Below, piece by piece: positions 1-6,495 of a stretch of DNA of 32,227 nt. Position 1 is the first letter of the stretch. Every line of letters begins with the position of its first letter. The translations under genes were made by a program, and so were the position numbers. Source of the DNA: a candidate division WS1 bacterium (GTDB taxonomy: Bacteria; Armatimonadota; Zipacnadia; Zipacnadales; Zipacnadaceae); assembly GCA_012523355.1 (NCBI GenBank), contig JAAYIR010000161.1, positions 1 to 32,227 of the forward strand, read 5' to 3'. The notes beneath the pieces were generated by a model that was not told the origin of the DNA, searched no databases, and saw only the letters and a program-made list of their open reading frames with translations.

Positions 1-240
1 AAGTGGAGCCAGAGGCGACGCGGGAAGATACCAACGCCAGGGCAGCGGCGCGCGGTGGTGACCGCGGGGATGCCCGCTCCGAGCGAGCCTACAACGGCCT
101 CGGAGCCGCGAGAGGCGCCGTCGGTGAGCGCGGAGCAGGCTATGCGTCGGGCCCAGAACGAGGCGCAAGAAGAAAAGCGGGAAGCACGCCGCGAGCGGCG
201 TAAGGCCAAGAGCGGTGGCAAGGGCAAGAGGAGACACTAG
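1..240 (+). CDS. C-terminal end of an unidentified basic protein (partial)
   Basis: Frame 1 is open from the first base of the window to the TAG at 238-240, so this is the 3' end of a gene that starts outside. About 79 residues are visible. The middle is rich in Pro, Ala, Ser and Glu, and the last 30 residues are a highly charged, probably helical Lys/Arg/Glu tail ending in GGKGKRRH. Such tails occur on membrane insertases of the YidC/Oxa1 type and on RNA-binding proteins. No diagnostic domain is left in the window, so I do not assign a function. The overlapping 3..203 ORF in another frame is most likely a shadow. Confidence 0.5.
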   Translation, partial: KWSQRRRGKIPTPGQRRAVVTAGMPAPSEPTTASEPREAPSVSAEQAMRRAQNEAQEEKREARRERRKAKSGGKGKRRH

Positions 241-360
241 GCGCGCGAGCCGACAGTGTGGCGCGAGCAGTCGGCAGGTTCCGGGTGGCAGTTTGCGGGG
301 CCGGGTTGATCCGTTGGAGGTGGAGGCTGAGGCCCCCTGAGCTGCACGAGGTGAGGCCCG

Positions 361-840
361 ATGAGAGAACTGCTGCGGATACTAGAAACTGAGGGGCCGG
401 TAGACAGCCAGGAACTGGCGGTCAGGCTGGGCCAGAGCGTGGCTGAGGTGGAGGCCGCTCTGGCAGACCTGCGCGAGCAGGGCGTGTTGCTGCGCTACAG
501 TGCGTTGGTCAACTGGGAGAAGGTGGAGGAGGAGAAGGTCTATGCCTTCATCAATGTCTCGGCCACTCCGGAGCATGGCTGTGGCTTCGACAAGGTGGCC
601 GAGTATCTGTCCCAGTTCGCGGAAGTGCACTCCCTGTATCTGATGAGTGGCCAGGCGGACCTCTGTGTAGTGGTGGAGGGACGCGATTTCCGCGACATTG
701 CGCGCTTCGTGGCCGAAAAGCTGGCCCCCACCCCGGGGGTCAGAAGCACCTCCACTTCTTTTGTGCTCAAGACCTACAAGATGGAGGGCGAGAAGCTGTT
801 CGGGGAGGCGAAGAATGGCCGGCTGGCGGTGAGCCCGTGA
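361..840 (+). CDS. Lrp/AsnC family transcriptional regulator
   Basis: A 159-residue protein of normal Lrp/AsnC length. Residues 1-50 look like a winged helix-turn-helix (a LLRILETEGPVDSQELA start, then a VAEVEAALADLREQG recognition region). Residues about 65-140 fit the RAM ligand-binding/oligomerisation domain, including the stretch HSLYLMSGQADLCVVVEG, which resembles the usual 'xxxTGxxDxxxxV' segment. The ATG is preceded by GAGGTGAGG at a suitable distance. Its TGA overlaps the ATG of the next gene by one base (TGATG), so the regulator and the aminotransferase are probably translated together. Known Lrp-type proteins sense amino acids. Here the ligand is inferred to be a substrate or product of the adjacent aminotransferase. 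Autoregulation is likely but no operator was identified. Confidence 0.85.
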   Translation: MRELLRILETEGPVDSQELAVRLGQSVAEVEAALADLREQGVLLRYSALVNWEKVEEEKVYAFINVSATPEHGCGFDKVAEYLSQFAEVHSLYLMSGQADLCVVVEGRDFRDIARFVAEKLAPTPGVRSTSTSFVLKTYKMEGEKLFGEAKNGRLAVSP

Positions 841-2030
841 TGCAGACTGCGCTGCGCCCCAGTCGCCTGGCCCGGGAGCTGCCGCCCAACGGCATCCGCG
901 AGTTTTTCGACCTGGTGCAGACCCGCTCCGAGGTCATCAGCCTGGGGGTAGGAGAGCCGGATTTTGCTACCCCGTGGCGCATCTGCGACGCCGCGATCGA
1001 GGGCATGCGGCGGGGGCAGACCTCCTACACCTCCAACTACGGGACGCTGGAACTGCGGGAGGCTATCGCCGAGGACCTGGAGCGCCGGTATGCAGTGAGC
1101 TACGATCCCGGCACGGAGATCCTGGTTACCGCCGGAGTCTCCGAGGCCATGGATCTGGCCATGCGGGCGCTGCTGGATACGGGGGAGGAAGTGATCGTCC
1201 CCGAGCCGTGCTATGTCTCTTACCGGCCCTGCGTGGACATGACCGGTGGGCGGTCAGTGGGGCTGGAGACGCGGATGGAGGACCGCTTCATCCTGCTCCC
1301 GGAGGCACTGGAAGCGGCGCTGACCCCGGCGACGCGGGCCTTCACCCTCTGCTACCCCAACAACCCCACCGGCGCGGTGATGACCCGGCAGGAGCTGCTG
1401 CCGCTGGCGGAGCTGGCCGAGAAGCACGACCTGGTGGTCATCTCCGACGAGATCTACGCGCATCTGCGCTACATCGGTCAGCATACCTGCTTCGCCTCGC
1501 TCCCGGGGATGCGGGAGCGGACGATTCTCCTCAACGGTTTCTCCAAGGCTTATGCCATGACCGGCTGGCGGCTGGGGTATGCCTGCGGACCGGCGGAGAT
1601 CATCGAAGCCATGATGCGGATCCACAGCTACACGGCCCTGTGCGCCTCCTCGATGGCCCAGACCGGAGCGCTGGAGGCCTTGCGGCACGGCGAGCAGGAT
1701 ATGCAGGAGATGGTGGCCCAGTATGATCAGCGGCGGCGGCTGTTGTTGCAGGGCTACCGCGAGCTGGGCCTGCCCTGCTTTGATCCCGGCGGGGCCTTTT
1801 ACACCTTCCCCTCCATTGCCCATACCGGGCTGACCTCAGCGCAGTTCGCCAAGGCGCTGCTGTTCGAGGAGAATGTGGCGGCGGTGCCGGGAACGGCCTT
1901 TGGGCCGTGCGGGGAGGGGCATATCCGTGCTACCTACGCGACTCACATGGACTTGCTCAAGGAGGCCCTGGAGCGGCTGGGGCGGTTCCTGGAGAAACTG
2001 CAGGCCGGCCAGATCAAGCTGGAGGCGTGA
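840..2030 (+). CDS. Class I/II PLP-dependent aminotransferase
   Basis: A fold-type I aminotransferase of about 396 residues, normal for aspartate/aromatic/alanine transaminases. The PLP lysine lies in SKAYAMTGWRLGY (near residue 236). The CYPNNPTGAV motif carries the conserved Asn and Pro, SDEIYAHL carries the Asp and Tyr that contact the pyridine ring, and a C-terminal HIRATYA segment holds the substrate-carboxylate Arg. It transfers amino groups between an amino acid and a 2-oxo acid in the cytoplasm. The exact substrate cannot be read from sequence. The ORF track begins at a GTG three bases earlier; I prefer the ATG at 840 because it overlaps the stop of the Lrp gene. This pairing of a regulator with an aminotransferase suggests a locally controlled amino-acid step. 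Confidence 0.9.
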   Translation: MQTALRPSRLARELPPNGIREFFDLVQTRSEVISLGVGEPDFATPWRICDAAIEGMRRGQTSYTSNYGTLELREAIAEDLERRYAVSYDPGTEILVTAGVSEAMDLAMRALLDTGEEVIVPEPCYVSYRPCVDMTGGRSVGLETRMEDRFILLPEALEAALTPATRAFTLCYPNNPTGAVMTRQELLPLAELAEKHDLVVISDEIYAHLRYIGQHTCFASLPGMRERTILLNGFSKAYAMTGWRLGYACGPAEIIEAMMRIHSYTALCASSMAQTGALEALRHGEQDMQEMVAQYDQRRRLLLQGYRELGLPCFDPGGAFYTFPSIAHTGLTSAQFAKALLFEENVAAVPGTAFGPCGEGHIRATYATHMDLLKEALERLGRFLEKLQAGQIKLEA

Positions 2031-2039
2031 GCAGAGGTG

Positions 2040-3605
2040 ATGACAGCCGCTGGCTTGCCTCGGGCCCCGCGTCTGCCCTTCCTGTCGCTGGCGGTTCTCG
2101 CCCTGTTCTCCGCGGGGCTGCTGGCGCTGTGCTTCTACCCCCTCGAGCATCCCCGGGTAGCAGAGAACGGGTTCGCGGTACTGGTGTGGGTGGCGCTGGT
2201 ACCATTATTCTTAGCGCTGCGGCTGGTGCGTCGGCCTGTGCAGGGTGCCTGGCTGGGACTGCTTTTCGGGTTGGTCTTCTTCTTCCTCCTGCATCGCTAT
2301 CTGCTCATGTACGGTATGCTGCCGACTTTCCTGGTGGCGCTCCTGCAGGCCTTTCCCCTGTTCCTCTTTGGCTGGGTGGCAGCATACGTTCTCCGGCGGA
2401 GCAGCGGGCTCGCGAGCGCGCTGGCGTTAGCCGGGACCTGGGTGCTCCAGGAGGCTCTGCGCGGGAACCTGGGCACACTATCGCTCACCTTTGGGCAATT
2501 GGGGTATACGCAGCATGGCTTTCTGCCTCTGTTGCAGGCCGCCAGCGTCGCGGGGGTGTTGGGCCTGAGCTTTCTGATCGTGCTGGTGAACGCGGCGGTG
2601 GCCGGAGTGCTGCGGCGACCGGAGCGGACCGGTTCGGCTTGGGCCGCGCTGGGGTTGGCGCTGGCGCTCCTGGCGGTGACCGGAGGAGCGGGAGGATGGA
2701 GGCTGCGACAGCCTCTCCCCGTCGGGCAGTCGCTGTGGGTAGGGGTGGTGCAGCCCAATGTGCAGCTACATGCGCCGATTACGCCAGAGGACGCAGAAGT
2801 CTGCCGAGAGGTGTACCCGCTGTACACGGACCTGTTGATGAGCGGGTTGTCGCTGTCAGTGGCGGAGGGGGAGGGATTTGCGCGGCCAGAGCTGGTGGTG
2901 TGGCCGGAGACGGCCCTTCCGGCGGCGCTCAACCTGCAGCCGGAGTTCATGAGCGCGGCGGTGATGACCGCGGCGATGAACCGTGTCAGTCTCTTGCTGG
3001 GCGCCCTGGAGCAGGAGGAAGACCGCGTCTACAACACGGCTTGGCTGTTGGGCCCCGATGGCGGACTGCAGGGGACCTACCGCAAGCAAGACCTGGTGAT
3101 GTTTGGCGAGTACGTGCCCTTTCGCGATAGCCTACCGCTGCTGAAGCGCTATCCCATACGGGACTTTGACTTCTCGCCGGGGCACGGCCGGCCGCTCCTG
3201 CGGCTGAAGGACATACCCTTCGGCGCGCTAATCTGCTTCGAGGCCATCTTCCCGGGACCGGCGCGGGAGGAGGTGCAGAAGGGCGCGCGGTTTCTGGCGG
3301 TGCTGAACAGCGATGCCTGGGCCGGGCCCTCGCCGGAGGTGTACGTCCATTCATGGACGGCGCCGCTGCGGGCGGTGGAGACGGGGCGGTGGGTGGTGCG
3401 GGCGGCGAGTATCGGGCGCTCAGCGATCATCTCGCCCCGGGGGAAGATCGTGGACCAGGTCAAGCCTCTCCGCTCGGGGGTAGGGCATGGGGAGATCGCC
3501 GCGCTGACCGGCCTGACGCCGTACGTCCGCTATGGCGACACGCCGCTGCTGGTGGTGTCGGGGCTGTTGGTGCTGATCGGCCTCGGGTTGTGGTGGCGGC
3601 TGTGA
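2040..3605 (+). CDS. lnt: Apolipoprotein N-acyltransferase
   Basis: This protein of 521-522 residues has about six hydrophobic segments in its first 220 residues, then a periplasmic carbon-nitrogen hydrolase (nitrilase-fold) domain, then one C-terminal membrane segment: the Lnt architecture. All three catalytic residues are visible: Glu in VVWPETALP (about 291), Lys in YRKQDLVMFGEYVPF (about 350) and Cys in GALICFEAIF (about 400). Lnt adds the third acyl chain to lipoproteins in the inner membrane, which implies a diderm envelope. Either GTG 2037 or ATG 2040 may start it; ATG is taken here. It lies 9 bases behind the aminotransferase stop. No other lipoprotein-processing gene is near. Confidence 0.95.
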   Translation: MTAAGLPRAPRLPFLSLAVLALFSAGLLALCFYPLEHPRVAENGFAVLVWVALVPLFLALRLVRRPVQGAWLGLLFGLVFFFLLHRYLLMYGMLPTFLVALLQAFPLFLFGWVAAYVLRRSSGLASALALAGTWVLQEALRGNLGTLSLTFGQLGYTQHGFLPLLQAASVAGVLGLSFLIVLVNAAVAGVLRRPERTGSAWAALGLALALLAVTGGAGGWRLRQPLPVGQSLWVGVVQPNVQLHAPITPEDAEVCREVYPLYTDLLMSGLSLSVAEGEGFARPELVVWPETALPAALNLQPEFMSAAVMTAAMNRVSLLLGALEQEEDRVYNTAWLLGPDGGLQGTYRKQDLVMFGEYVPFRDSLPLLKRYPIRDFDFSPGHGRPLLRLKDIPFGALICFEAIFPGPAREEVQKGARFLAVLNSDAWAGPSPEVYVHSWTAPLRAVETGRWVVRAASIGRSAIISPRGKIVDQVKPLRSGVGHGEIAALTGLTPYVRYGDTPLLVVSGLLVLIGLGLWWRL

Positions 3606-3639
3606 ATACAGCCTATAGGCACAACTGTTCTATTCCCCG

Positions 3640-3668
3640 TTGCCTTTTGTGGGTGCTTGTGCTACACT
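3640..3668 (+). promoter_or_regulatory. Probable sigma-70 type promoter of the mreB-like gene
   Basis: TTGCCT and TACACT are separated by 17 bases, and the second hexamer is preceded by TG one base upstream (TGCTACACT, an extended -10). It sits in the gap after lnt and would give a leader of about 80 bases before the MreB-like gene. This is a match by eye only. Confidence 0.5.
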
Positions 3669-3728
3669 TTTCCCCGTTGTCGCAGCCATGTGGCGCCTGT
3701 CCCGAGGCGCTTCTTTGAGAGAACCGTC

Positions 3729-3744
3729 GAGGCCGAAGGGCCTC
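3729..3744 (+). other. Perfect 6-bp hairpin just upstream of a GAGGG Shine-Dalgarno
   Basis: GAGGCC-GAAG-GGCCTC forms a 6-bp GC-rich stem with a GAAG tetraloop. It ends one base before GAGGG (3746-3750), the presumed ribosome binding site of the MreB-like gene. It could position or protect the start region, or be a relic terminator for lnt. There is no U-tract. Confidence 0.45.
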
Positions 3745-3757
3745 TGAGGGATTCACC

Positions 3758-4783
3758 CTGCTACCCTGGGCCTCTGTTCTGGCAATTGATCTGGGCGCCA
3801 GCCTGATCCACATCGCCGTGCCCGATGCCGGTGTGGTGGTGCGCGAGCCGACTATGGTGGCTTTCGCGCCGCGCACCCGGCGGGTCATTGCGGTGGGGCA
3901 GGAAGCCCGGCGCCTGTGGGAGCGCGGCGTGACGGACGTAGAGATCGTGCGTCCGGTGCGCGGCGGGTACGTGGCGGACTTTGACGCCACCGTCGCCTTC
4001 CTGCGCCCGCTGATTATGCGCGCCCTGGGTCGCCGGCCCTGGTTCCCGCCCCAGACCGTCATCTCCTGTCCCGCTGAGATCACCCCCGTCCAACTGCGCG
4101 CGCTGCAGGACAGCGTGCATGCCGCAGGTGGGGGACATGCTCTGCCGGTGAGCAAGCCCTTGGCGGCGGCCCTGGGCGCGGGCCTGACCGCTGACCATGA
4201 GGAAGCCACGCTGGTAGTGGACCTGGGTGGGGGAGCCACGGATGTCGGGGTGTTTGCCGGGGGGCTGATCACTGCGACACGGACCATTGCCTTCGGGGGG
4301 GAGACGCTGACCGAGGCATTGATCCGCGCCGTCCGGCGAGAGAGCGGTCTGCGCATCAACGAGGTGACGGCGCAGCAGGTGAAGGAGCAGATCAGCTCGC
4401 TCAACGGCTACAGCGGCAGCGGCGCGCTGTCCGTGGCGGCTAGCGAGGAGGGAGCGGCGGAGCCTCAGCCGCATGATTTGGAGGCGGCGCGGGTGCCCGA
4501 GATTCTGGCCCGGGCCATGGAGCCACTGCTGAATGAACTCCTGTGGACGGTGGAGCAGCTTCCGCATCCCATTCAACACGAACTGACCAACGGCGGCGTG
4601 GTGCTGACCGGTGGCGGGGCGCTCCTGCGAGGGATTGAGGAGATGGTGCGCAACACGCTGCACCTGCCGACTGCGGCAGCGACGGACCCGGTGTCCTGCA
4701 CGATCCTGGGGCTGGAGGCGATCCTGCGCGACCTGCCCTCGCTGACGCTGAATGGGAAGGCGTTCGGGGCGCGGGTGGGGTAG
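3758..4783 (+). CDS. MreB-like actin-family protein (divergent, non-canonical start)
   Basis: An actin/Hsp70-fold protein, 341 residues if started at CTG 3758. The order of motifs is that of MreB: phosphate-1 LAIDLGAS, EPTMVAF, RPVRGGYVADFDAT, phosphate-2 VVDLGGGATDVGVF and adenosine motif VLTGGGALLRGIEEM. The ORF-track start at GTG 3818 would delete phosphate-1. No ATG, GTG or TTG lies between the in-frame stop at 3716 and 3818, whereas CTG 3758 has GAGGG seven bases upstream. MreB normally polymerises under the inner membrane to guide wall synthesis. Here the usual EEP and GGGTTE segments read SKP and GGGATD, so ATP hydrolysis may be altered. No mreC/mreD follows. A paralogue, or the only MreB, are both possible. 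Confidence 0.8.
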   Translation: MLPWASVLAIDLGASLIHIAVPDAGVVVREPTMVAFAPRTRRVIAVGQEARRLWERGVTDVEIVRPVRGGYVADFDATVAFLRPLIMRALGRRPWFPPQTVISCPAEITPVQLRALQDSVHAAGGGHALPVSKPLAAALGAGLTADHEEATLVVDLGGGATDVGVFAGGLITATRTIAFGGETLTEALIRAVRRESGLRINEVTAQQVKEQISSLNGYSGSGALSVAASEEGAAEPQPHDLEAARVPEILARAMEPLLNELLWTVEQLPHPIQHELTNGGVVLTGGGALLRGIEEMVRNTLHLPTAAATDPVSCTILGLEAILRDLPSLTLNGKAFGARVG

Positions 4784-4967
4784 GCCTCCACCCGGCGGGT
4801 GTCGCGGCGATACAAGTGACGGCACACGGAGGCGTATCCGGCCGACAGGCTTGCGCTCCCGGGTTTGTCTTTGCTGGTGCTCCTCTGGCCCCGTCGCTAT
4901 CTGTCCCATGTCAATCAGGATGGGGCGGGACGCGTGTACCATGATATTGTGGAGGAGAGGTGGTACC

Positions 4968-5309
4968 ATGTCCGACTGTATTTTCTGTCAGATCGCAGCG
5001 AAAGAGGTCCCTGCAGACCTTGTCTATGAAGATGACCAGGTCGTGGCCTTTCGCGATATCAACCCGCAGGCACCGGTGCACTTGCTGGTCATCCCACGGA
5101 AGCATATCAGCGGGCTGGACACCGCCGGGGAGGCCGACCTGCCCGTCCTGGGGCGGCTGGCGGCGGTAGTGGCGGACCTGGCGCGGAAGGAAGGGCTGGA
5201 GGCGGGCTACCGCCTGGTTGTAAATAATGGTCCGGACGCCGGGCAAGCGGTGGAGCATCTCCATTATCACTTGTTGGGCGGGCGCAAGATGAGCTGGCCG
5301 CCGGGGTAG
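4968..5309 (+). CDS. HIT-family nucleotide hydrolase (HinT-like)
   Basis: A 113-residue histidine-triad protein. The N-terminus CIFCQIAAKEVPA is typical of the HinT/PKCI branch, with a CxxC zinc-type pair. The C-terminal active site EHLHYHLLGGRKMSWPP has the His-x-His-x-His motif. Family members hydrolyse purine nucleoside phosphoramidates and related AMP conjugates in the cytoplasm. The ORF track starts far upstream at 4752. I use ATG 4968 because the HIT fold starts here and GGAGGAGAGG lies just upstream. The preceding 184 bases show no other gene. Confidence 0.93.
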   Translation: MSDCIFCQIAAKEVPADLVYEDDQVVAFRDINPQAPVHLLVIPRKHISGLDTAGEADLPVLGRLAAVVADLARKEGLEAGYRLVVNNGPDAGQAVEHLHYHLLGGRKMSWPPG

Positions 5310-5330
5310 AGAAAGACAGGACGGGGCCCG

Positions 5331-5472
5331 CGTAGGGGTGGCTTTCGCGGGTCGGCCCGCGATTGCCACCCGTTCGCTGGCCAAGGGGGAGCCGAGCCGG
5401 CAAGGCCGGAGGAATGCAGGCCTCGGCAAACGGGCGGCAATCCTGCGCAGACGCCGGAAAGCCGCCCCTACG
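5331..5472. repeat. 142-bp nested inverted repeat (possible REP/MITE-like element)
   Basis: The outer arms CGTAGGGGTGGC (5331-5342) and GCCGCCCCTACG (5461-5472) are complementary at 11 of 12 positions. A second pair, GATTGCCACCCGTT (5361-5374) with AACGGGCGGCAATC (5429-5442), matches at 13 of 14 positions. The 5' half can also form a local hairpin (TCGCGGG-TCGG-CCCGCGA flanked by GTGGC/GCCAC). GCCGAG/CTCGGC pair in the centre. The element fills the gap between the HIT gene and phoH and contains the ORF track's phoH start, which is therefore doubtful. Confidence 0.65.
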
Positions 5473-5497
5473 TAGAGACGATGTTACTTTGAGTGAT

Positions 5498-6490
5498 ATG
5501 GCGAGCAACGACAACCTGGCGGTGGTGCGGCTGGCCTGCGGGAGCGAGCACCTGGCGGCGCTGCTGGGGGCACATGACCAGAACTTGCGGACAGTGGAGG
5601 AGGTCCTGCAGGTGCGGGTGCAGCCGCGGGAGGACTGCCTGGAGATCAGCGGCCAGACGGAGGCCACCATGCAGGCTCAGGCGGCACTGGGGCAGCTTCT
5701 GGCGTTGGCGCGGGCCGGGCAAGGGCCGAGCGCGGACGACGTGCGTCTGGCCCTGCGGCGGGCCACCTCTGCCGCTCCGGGCGCGCGGGAGGAGTTTGCA
5801 CCGGAGCCGCTGATCGTAACGCACCGGGGGCGGCAGGTGCGGGCCAAGACCCCTGGGCAGCTAGCCTACGTGAACGCGGTGCGCACCCACGACCTGGTGT
5901 TCTGCACGGGTCCGGCGGGAACGGGGAAAACCTACCTGGCCATGGCGATGGCGGCGTCGGCGCTGCGGCGGGGAGAGTGCAGCCGCATCATCCTGACGCG
6001 GCCCATCGTGGAGGCGGGTGAGGAGTTGGGCTTCCTGCCTGGAGACATTCTGGAGAAGGTGGACCCCTATCTGCGTCCACTGCATGATGCGTTGCATGAG
6101 GTCATGGGGGCGGATCAGTTTCAGCGGCATCTGGCGCGGGGCACCATCGAAGTGGTGCCGCTAGCGTACATGCGCGGGCGGACCCTGAACGACGCCTTCA
6201 TTGTGCTGGATGAAGCTCAGAACACTACCCCCGGACAGATGAAGATGGCTCTGACGCGGATGGGCTTTGGCTCGAAGATGATTGCTACAGGCGACACAAC
6301 GCAGACCGATCTGCCACCGCACATCGAAAGCGGGATACGCCACGCGATGGAAACGCTGCGGGGGATTGCGGGACTGGCCATGGTGGAGCTGGACCGTGCG
6401 GATATTGTCCGCCACGACCTGGTGCAGCGGATCGTGCTGGCTTACGAGCGGGTGGAGCGGAAGCGGGGGGAGCCGGGGGTGGAGGAGTAA
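5498..6490 (+). CDS. phoH: PhoH-family ATPase
   Basis: About 330 residues, the usual PhoH length. An N-terminal KH-like stretch (GAHDQNLRTVEEVLQVRVQPR) precedes the ATPase core. The P-loop is GPAGTGKT (about 138-145), followed by RPIVEAGEELGFLPGD, a Walker B-type VLDEAQNTTPGQMK and ATGDTTQTDLP: all PhoH signatures. PhoH proteins are cytoplasmic ATPases linked to RNA metabolism and often precede ybeY. The start is uncertain. ATG 5498 is used; TTG 5489 is an alternative, and the ORF-track start at 5363 lies inside an inverted repeat and adds an unconserved, Arg-rich leader. Five bases separate it from pgpH. Confidence 0.92.
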   Translation: MASNDNLAVVRLACGSEHLAALLGAHDQNLRTVEEVLQVRVQPREDCLEISGQTEATMQAQAALGQLLALARAGQGPSADDVRLALRRATSAAPGAREEFAPEPLIVTHRGRQVRAKTPGQLAYVNAVRTHDLVFCTGPAGTGKTYLAMAMAASALRRGECSRIILTRPIVEAGEELGFLPGDILEKVDPYLRPLHDALHEVMGADQFQRHLARGTIEVVPLAYMRGRTLNDAFIVLDEAQNTTPGQMKMALTRMGFGSKMIATGDTTQTDLPPHIESGIRHAMETLRGIAGLAMVELDRADIVRHDLVQRIVLAYERVERKRGEPGVEE

Positions 6491-6495
6491 GAGTC

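Noticed and set aside
1907-3130. 407-residue plus-strand ORF overlapping aminotransferase and lnt
   Set aside because: Overlaps two well-supported genes in another frame and is Gly/Ala/Arg-rich without motifs.
3761-4969. 402-residue minus-strand ORF opposite the MreB-like gene
   Set aside because: The plus strand has the complete actin-fold motif set. The minus frame is His/Arg/Gln/Pro-rich with no motifs.
5363-5497. 45-residue N-terminal extension of PhoH in the ORF track
   Set aside because: Begins within the inverted repeat element and encodes an unconserved Arg/Gly-rich stretch. PhoH homology starts after the ATG at 5498.
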